The position numbers and the translations under genes are program-made. A DNA stretch of 8,460 bases from JAOTYV01 sp041557595 (GTDB lineage Bacteria > Pseudomonadota > Alphaproteobacteria > UBA8366). This document shows positions 5,993 to 8,460 of the stretch, in pieces. Below the pieces are notes generated by a model, which saw only the letters and a program-made list of their open reading frames with translations, was not told the DNA's origin and searched no databases. Every line of letters starts with the position of its first letter. Positions within the stretch are counted from its first letter, which is position 1. The stretch is taken from positions 1 through 8,460 of the forward strand of contig JBFFGE010000190.1 of assembly GCA_041557595.1 (NCBI GenBank), written 5' to 3'.

Positions 5993-7303
5993 ATGGCAGT
6001 CCAATACCTGAAGAAGGCGGCGAAGACCGCGGCAAGCGGCGAAGACGAGACTCGCCGGATCGTTGCCGAAATGCTTGCGGAAATCGAGTCCGGCGGCGAG
6101 AACGCGGCCCGCGCCCATAGCGAACGGTTGGACAGCTATACCGGCGAGATTCTGGTCGGCGAAGAAACCATCGCCGCGGCCGCGGGAAAGGTGCCGGATC
6201 GGCTCAAGGACGATCTCAAATTCGCCTATGACCGGGTGCGCGGCTTCGCCGAGAAACAGAAGGAAAGCATGGGAGAGTTCGAGACCGAGCTCTCGCCGGG
6301 ACTCTGGGCCGGCCAAAAGCTGATCCCGGTGGAGACGGCGGGATGCTATGTGCCGGGCGGCCGCTATGCGCATGTCGCCTCCGCCATCATGAGCATCACC
6401 ACCGCGAAAGTCGCGGGCGTACCGAATGTCATCGCGTGTTCCGCGCCCAGCCCGGCGCATAACGGGATGCACCCGGCGATCCTCTATACGATGGACCTGT
6501 GCGGCGCCGATCATTGTCTCGCGCTCGGGGGGGTGCAGGGCGTGGCGGCGCTCGCCTTCGGCCTGTTTACCGGACACAAGGCGGATTTGCTGGTCGGTCC
6601 GGGCAACCGTTTCGTCGCCGAGGCCAAGCGCTTGCTGTTCGGCCGCGTCGGCATCGATTTGTTCGCCGGTCCGACGGAAATCCTGATCATCGCCGATGCC
6701 GATGCCGATCCGGAAATCGTCGCCTATGATCTGGTGGGCCAGGCCGAACACGGGCCGGATTCGCCGGCCTGGCTGATCACCACGAGCGCGGACCTGGCCG
6801 AGCGTACGATGGCCCGCATGCAGGATTTGATCGACGCGCTGCCGGAAGTCCAGCGCGCGGCGGCGGACGCAGCATGGCGCGATTACGGTGAGGTTGTGCT
6901 GTGCGACACGGACGAGGAAGCGGCGCAGGTGTCCGACGACTATGCGCCGGAGCATCTGGAAATTCAGACCCGGAACCAGGATTGGTACGTGGATCGCCTG
7001 CGCAACTACGGATCGCTGTTCGTCGGCGAGGAAACCACGGTGGCGTTCGGCGACAAGTGCTCGGGCACCAACCACATCCTGCCGACCAAAGGCGCCGGCC
7101 GTTATACCGGCGGGTTGTCGGTGCATAAATTCATCAAGGTCGTCACCACCCAGCGCGCGACCCGCGACGCCAACCGCGACGTCGCCGCGGTCACCGCGCG
7201 CATTTCCCGCCTCGAAGGGATGGAAGGACACGCACGGACCGGCGATGTCCGCCTCGCCAAATATTTTCCGGGAGTGAATTTCGATTTGGAAGGCCGCGAA
7301 TGA
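5993..7303 (+). CDS. hpsN: HpsN-like sulfopropanediol 3-dehydrogenase (histidinol dehydrogenase family)
   Basis: This 436-residue protein has the histidinol-dehydrogenase fold, which carries out two successive NAD-dependent oxidations of a primary alcohol to a carboxylate. HpsN does this on (R)-2,3-dihydroxypropane-1-sulfonate, giving (R)-sulfolactate. The expected zinc ligands are present: Gln250 and His253 (GQAEHG), Asp354 (FGDKCSGTNH) and His413 (MEGHAR). The acid-base pair is Glu320-His321 (YAPEHLEI). GQKLIPVETAGCYVPGGRYAHVASAIMS, FGLFTGHKADLLVGPGN and the tail DVRLAKYFPG agree with HpsN as I remember it rather than with biosynthetic HisD. No his genes are nearby; a sulfatase and two alcohol dehydrogenases are. 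GGAG 6 bases upstream supports the ATG. The next gene overlaps its stop by 4 bp. An ordinary HisD or another HisD-like amino-alcohol or diol dehydrogenase is the main alternative. Confidence 0.82.
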   Translation: MAVQYLKKAAKTAASGEDETRRIVAEMLAEIESGGENAARAHSERLDSYTGEILVGEETIAAAAGKVPDRLKDDLKFAYDRVRGFAEKQKESMGEFETELSPGLWAGQKLIPVETAGCYVPGGRYAHVASAIMSITTAKVAGVPNVIACSAPSPAHNGMHPAILYTMDLCGADHCLALGGVQGVAALAFGLFTGHKADLLVGPGNRFVAEAKRLLFGRVGIDLFAGPTEILIIADADADPEIVAYDLVGQAEHGPDSPAWLITTSADLAERTMARMQDLIDALPEVQRAAADAAWRDYGEVVLCDTDEEAAQVSDDYAPEHLEIQTRNQDWYVDRLRNYGSLFVGEETTVAFGDKCSGTNHILPTKGAGRYTGGLSVHKFIKVVTTQRATRDANRDVAAVTARISRLEGMEGHARTGDVRLAKYFPGVNFDLEGRE

Positions 7304-8064
7304 GCGACCGCCTGTTCGACATCGCCGGCAAGACCGCCTGCGTCACCGGCGCAAGTTCCGGTATCGGCCGGGCGCTGGCGTCTGCGCTGGCCGATGCGGA
7401 CGCGTCGGTGGTCGGCGTGGCGCGGCGCGCCGACCGGCTCGACGCCTGGGTCCGGGATGTCGAACACAAGGGCGGCAAGGCGGCGGGCATCGCCGCCGAC
7501 CTCGGCGATCCCGCTGGCACGGCAGCGGTCGCGAAGAACATCGCGGCGCCATTCGGCGCGCCGGACATCCTGATCAACGCCGCCGGCGTGAACCTGCGCG
7601 AACCGGCGGAGGCGGTTACCGCCGAGAGTTGGCGGCAGACGATCGACATCAATCTCTCCGTTCCCTTTTTCCTGGCGCAGGCGCTCGTCCCCGCCATGCG
7701 GAAGCGCGGCTGGGGACGCATCATCAATATCGCCTCGCTGCAATCCGAACGCGCCTTCGCCAACAGCATCGCCTATGGCGCATCCAAGGGCGGCGTCGCG
7801 CAATTGACCCGTGCGATGGCCGAAGCCTGGTCGAAGGACGGCATCTGCTGCAACGCGTTGACGCCCGGCTTCTTTCCGACCGAACTGACCGCGCAGGTTT
7901 TCAACGACGCGTCAATCGCGGAACGGAACGCGCGACAAACCTGCATCGGCCGCAACGGCCGTCTCGACGATTTGATCGGGCCGCTGCTGTTTTGCGCTTC
8001 CCCCGCCTCCGACTACGTGACCGGCCAGATCCTGGCGATCGATGGCGGCTTTTCCGCAAAGTGA
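7300..8064 (+). CDS. Short-chain dehydrogenase/reductase (possible HpsO-type alcohol dehydrogenase)
   Basis: This 254-residue classical SDR is a soluble NAD(P)-dependent alcohol dehydrogenase. It has the cofactor motif TGASSGIG at residues 16-23, NAAG at 93-96, and the complete catalytic tetrad Asn118, Ser146, Tyr159 and Lys163 (YGASK). The C terminus YVTGQILAIDGGFSAK is typical of the gluconate 5-dehydrogenase/FabG-like subgroup. Arg42-Arg43 at the end of the second beta strand hints at NADP(H), though this is only suggestive. The ATG overlaps the previous stop as ATGA, with GGAAGG 6 bases upstream, so it is translationally coupled to the HpsN-like gene. By analogy with hpsNOP clusters it may oxidise the secondary hydroxyl of a C3 diol to a ketone as half of an epimerising pair. 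SDR sequence alone does not fix the substrate. Confidence 0.9.
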   Translation: MSDRLFDIAGKTACVTGASSGIGRALASALADADASVVGVARRADRLDAWVRDVEHKGGKAAGIAADLGDPAGTAAVAKNIAAPFGAPDILINAAGVNLREPAEAVTAESWRQTIDINLSVPFFLAQALVPAMRKRGWGRIINIASLQSERAFANSIAYGASKGGVAQLTRAMAEAWSKDGICCNALTPGFFPTELTAQVFNDASIAERNARQTCIGRNGRLDDLIGPLLFCASPASDYVTGQILAIDGGFSAK

Positions 8065-8071
8065 GAAATCA

Positions 8072-8460
8072 ATGAAAGCGCTTGTCTACACCGACACCGA
8101 GGAAACCACCTACCGCGACGAAGCCGACCCGGAACCGGGACCGGGTGACGCCTTGGTGCAGGTGGAGGCGGTCGGCATTTGCGGATCGGATATGCACGCA
8201 TGGCACGGCCACGATCCGCGGCGCGTTCCGCCGCTGATTCTGGGACATGAGGCGTGCGGCACCGTCCTGGGAGGCACCACGCCCGGCGCGCGGGTCATTT
8301 TGAATCCCCTTATTACCTGTGGAACATGCGATTATTGCACCACCGGCCGGTCCAATCTTTGTCCAGACCGCGAGCTGATCGGCATGCGGATCCCCGGCGC
8401 CTTCGCCGACCGGATCGCCCTTCCGGCCCGCAATCTCATTCCGATACCGGCCGATATGGA
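8072..8460 (+). CDS. Zinc-dependent medium-chain alcohol dehydrogenase, N-terminal part (possible HpsP type)
   Basis: The first 129 residues of a zinc alcohol dehydrogenase are present; the gene runs off the window, so the Rossmann NAD-binding domain is not seen. The GroES-like catalytic domain shows the catalytic zinc ligand Cys37 (GICGSDMHAWHG), His59-Glu60 (LGHEACG), and the structural zinc site Cys83, Cys86, Cys89 and Cys97. The gap to the SDR stop is 7 bp, and the ribosome-binding site is weak (GTGAGAA at the SDR stop), so co-translation is likely. Family members include sorbitol, threonine and galactitol-phosphate dehydrogenases. In hpsNOP clusters a zinc alcohol dehydrogenase (HpsP) pairs with an SDR (HpsO) to invert the C2 hydroxyl of DHPS, which is my preferred but unproven role here. 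Confidence 0.9.
   Translation, partial: MKALVYTDTEETTYRDEADPEPGPGDALVQVEAVGICGSDMHAWHGHDPRRVPPLILGHEACGTVLGGTTPGARVILNPLITCGTCDYCTTGRSNLCPDRELIGMRIPGAFADRIALPARNLIPIPADM

Noticed and set aside
5948..7231. Long minus-strand open frame (427 codons) opposite the HpsN-like gene
   Set aside because: Antisense shadow of a gene with a complete catalytic site. The translation is low-complexity and Arg/Asp/Gly rich with no family motif.
1..8460. tRNA, rRNA, CRISPR array, riboswitch or phage genes
   Set aside because: No cloverleaf-like sequence, conserved rRNA segment, regularly spaced repeats, recognisable aptamer or phage protein was seen on either strand.

Overview
The window looks like an accessory catabolic locus from a GC-rich proteobacterium. 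An alphaproteobacterium (Rhodospirillales or Rhizobiales-like) is my best guess, from codon use, the FbpA-type transporter and the choline-sulfatase and HpsN relatives; there is no rRNA or other marker to prove it. All genes I can support are on the + strand.

Layout: (1) Bases 1-131 are the 3' end of an IS30-family transposase cut by the window edge, so the locus abuts an insertion element. (2) Bases 132-344 are non-coding, relatively AT-rich, and probably hold the promoter and leader of the following genes. (3) Bases 345-4264 encode a complete three-gene ABC importer of the ferric/AfuA-type family: periplasmic binding protein, fused two-domain permease, and ATPase with a TOBE domain. A terminator-like 14-bp hairpin separates the binding-protein gene from the permease gene. 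(4) Bases 4265-4409 form a 145-bp gap with two abutting palindromes, a possible operator. (5) Bases 4410-8460 encode a choline-sulfatase-like cytoplasmic sulfatase, an HpsN-like (histidinol-dehydrogenase-fold) dehydrogenase, a classical short-chain dehydrogenase, and the 5' part of a zinc-dependent medium-chain dehydrogenase that runs off the end. The last three are tightly packed, with a 4-bp ATGA overlap and a 7-bp gap.

Working model (inference): an anionic organosulfur compound is bound in the periplasm and imported intact, because the sulfatase has no signal peptide. A sulfate ester is hydrolysed in the cytoplasm, and the alcohol product or a parallel substrate is oxidised. The HpsN + SDR + zinc-ADH trio resembles the hpsNOP set for 2,3-dihydroxypropane-1-sulfonate (DHPS), in which the SDR and ADH interconvert the stereoisomers and HpsN oxidises the terminal alcohol to the acid. 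Joining a C-O-S sulfatase and a dedicated ABC importer to an hpsNOP-like set is the most interesting aspect. The true substrate cannot be read from the sequence, and genes for C-S bond cleavage (suyAB, xsc, cuyA types) are not in the window.
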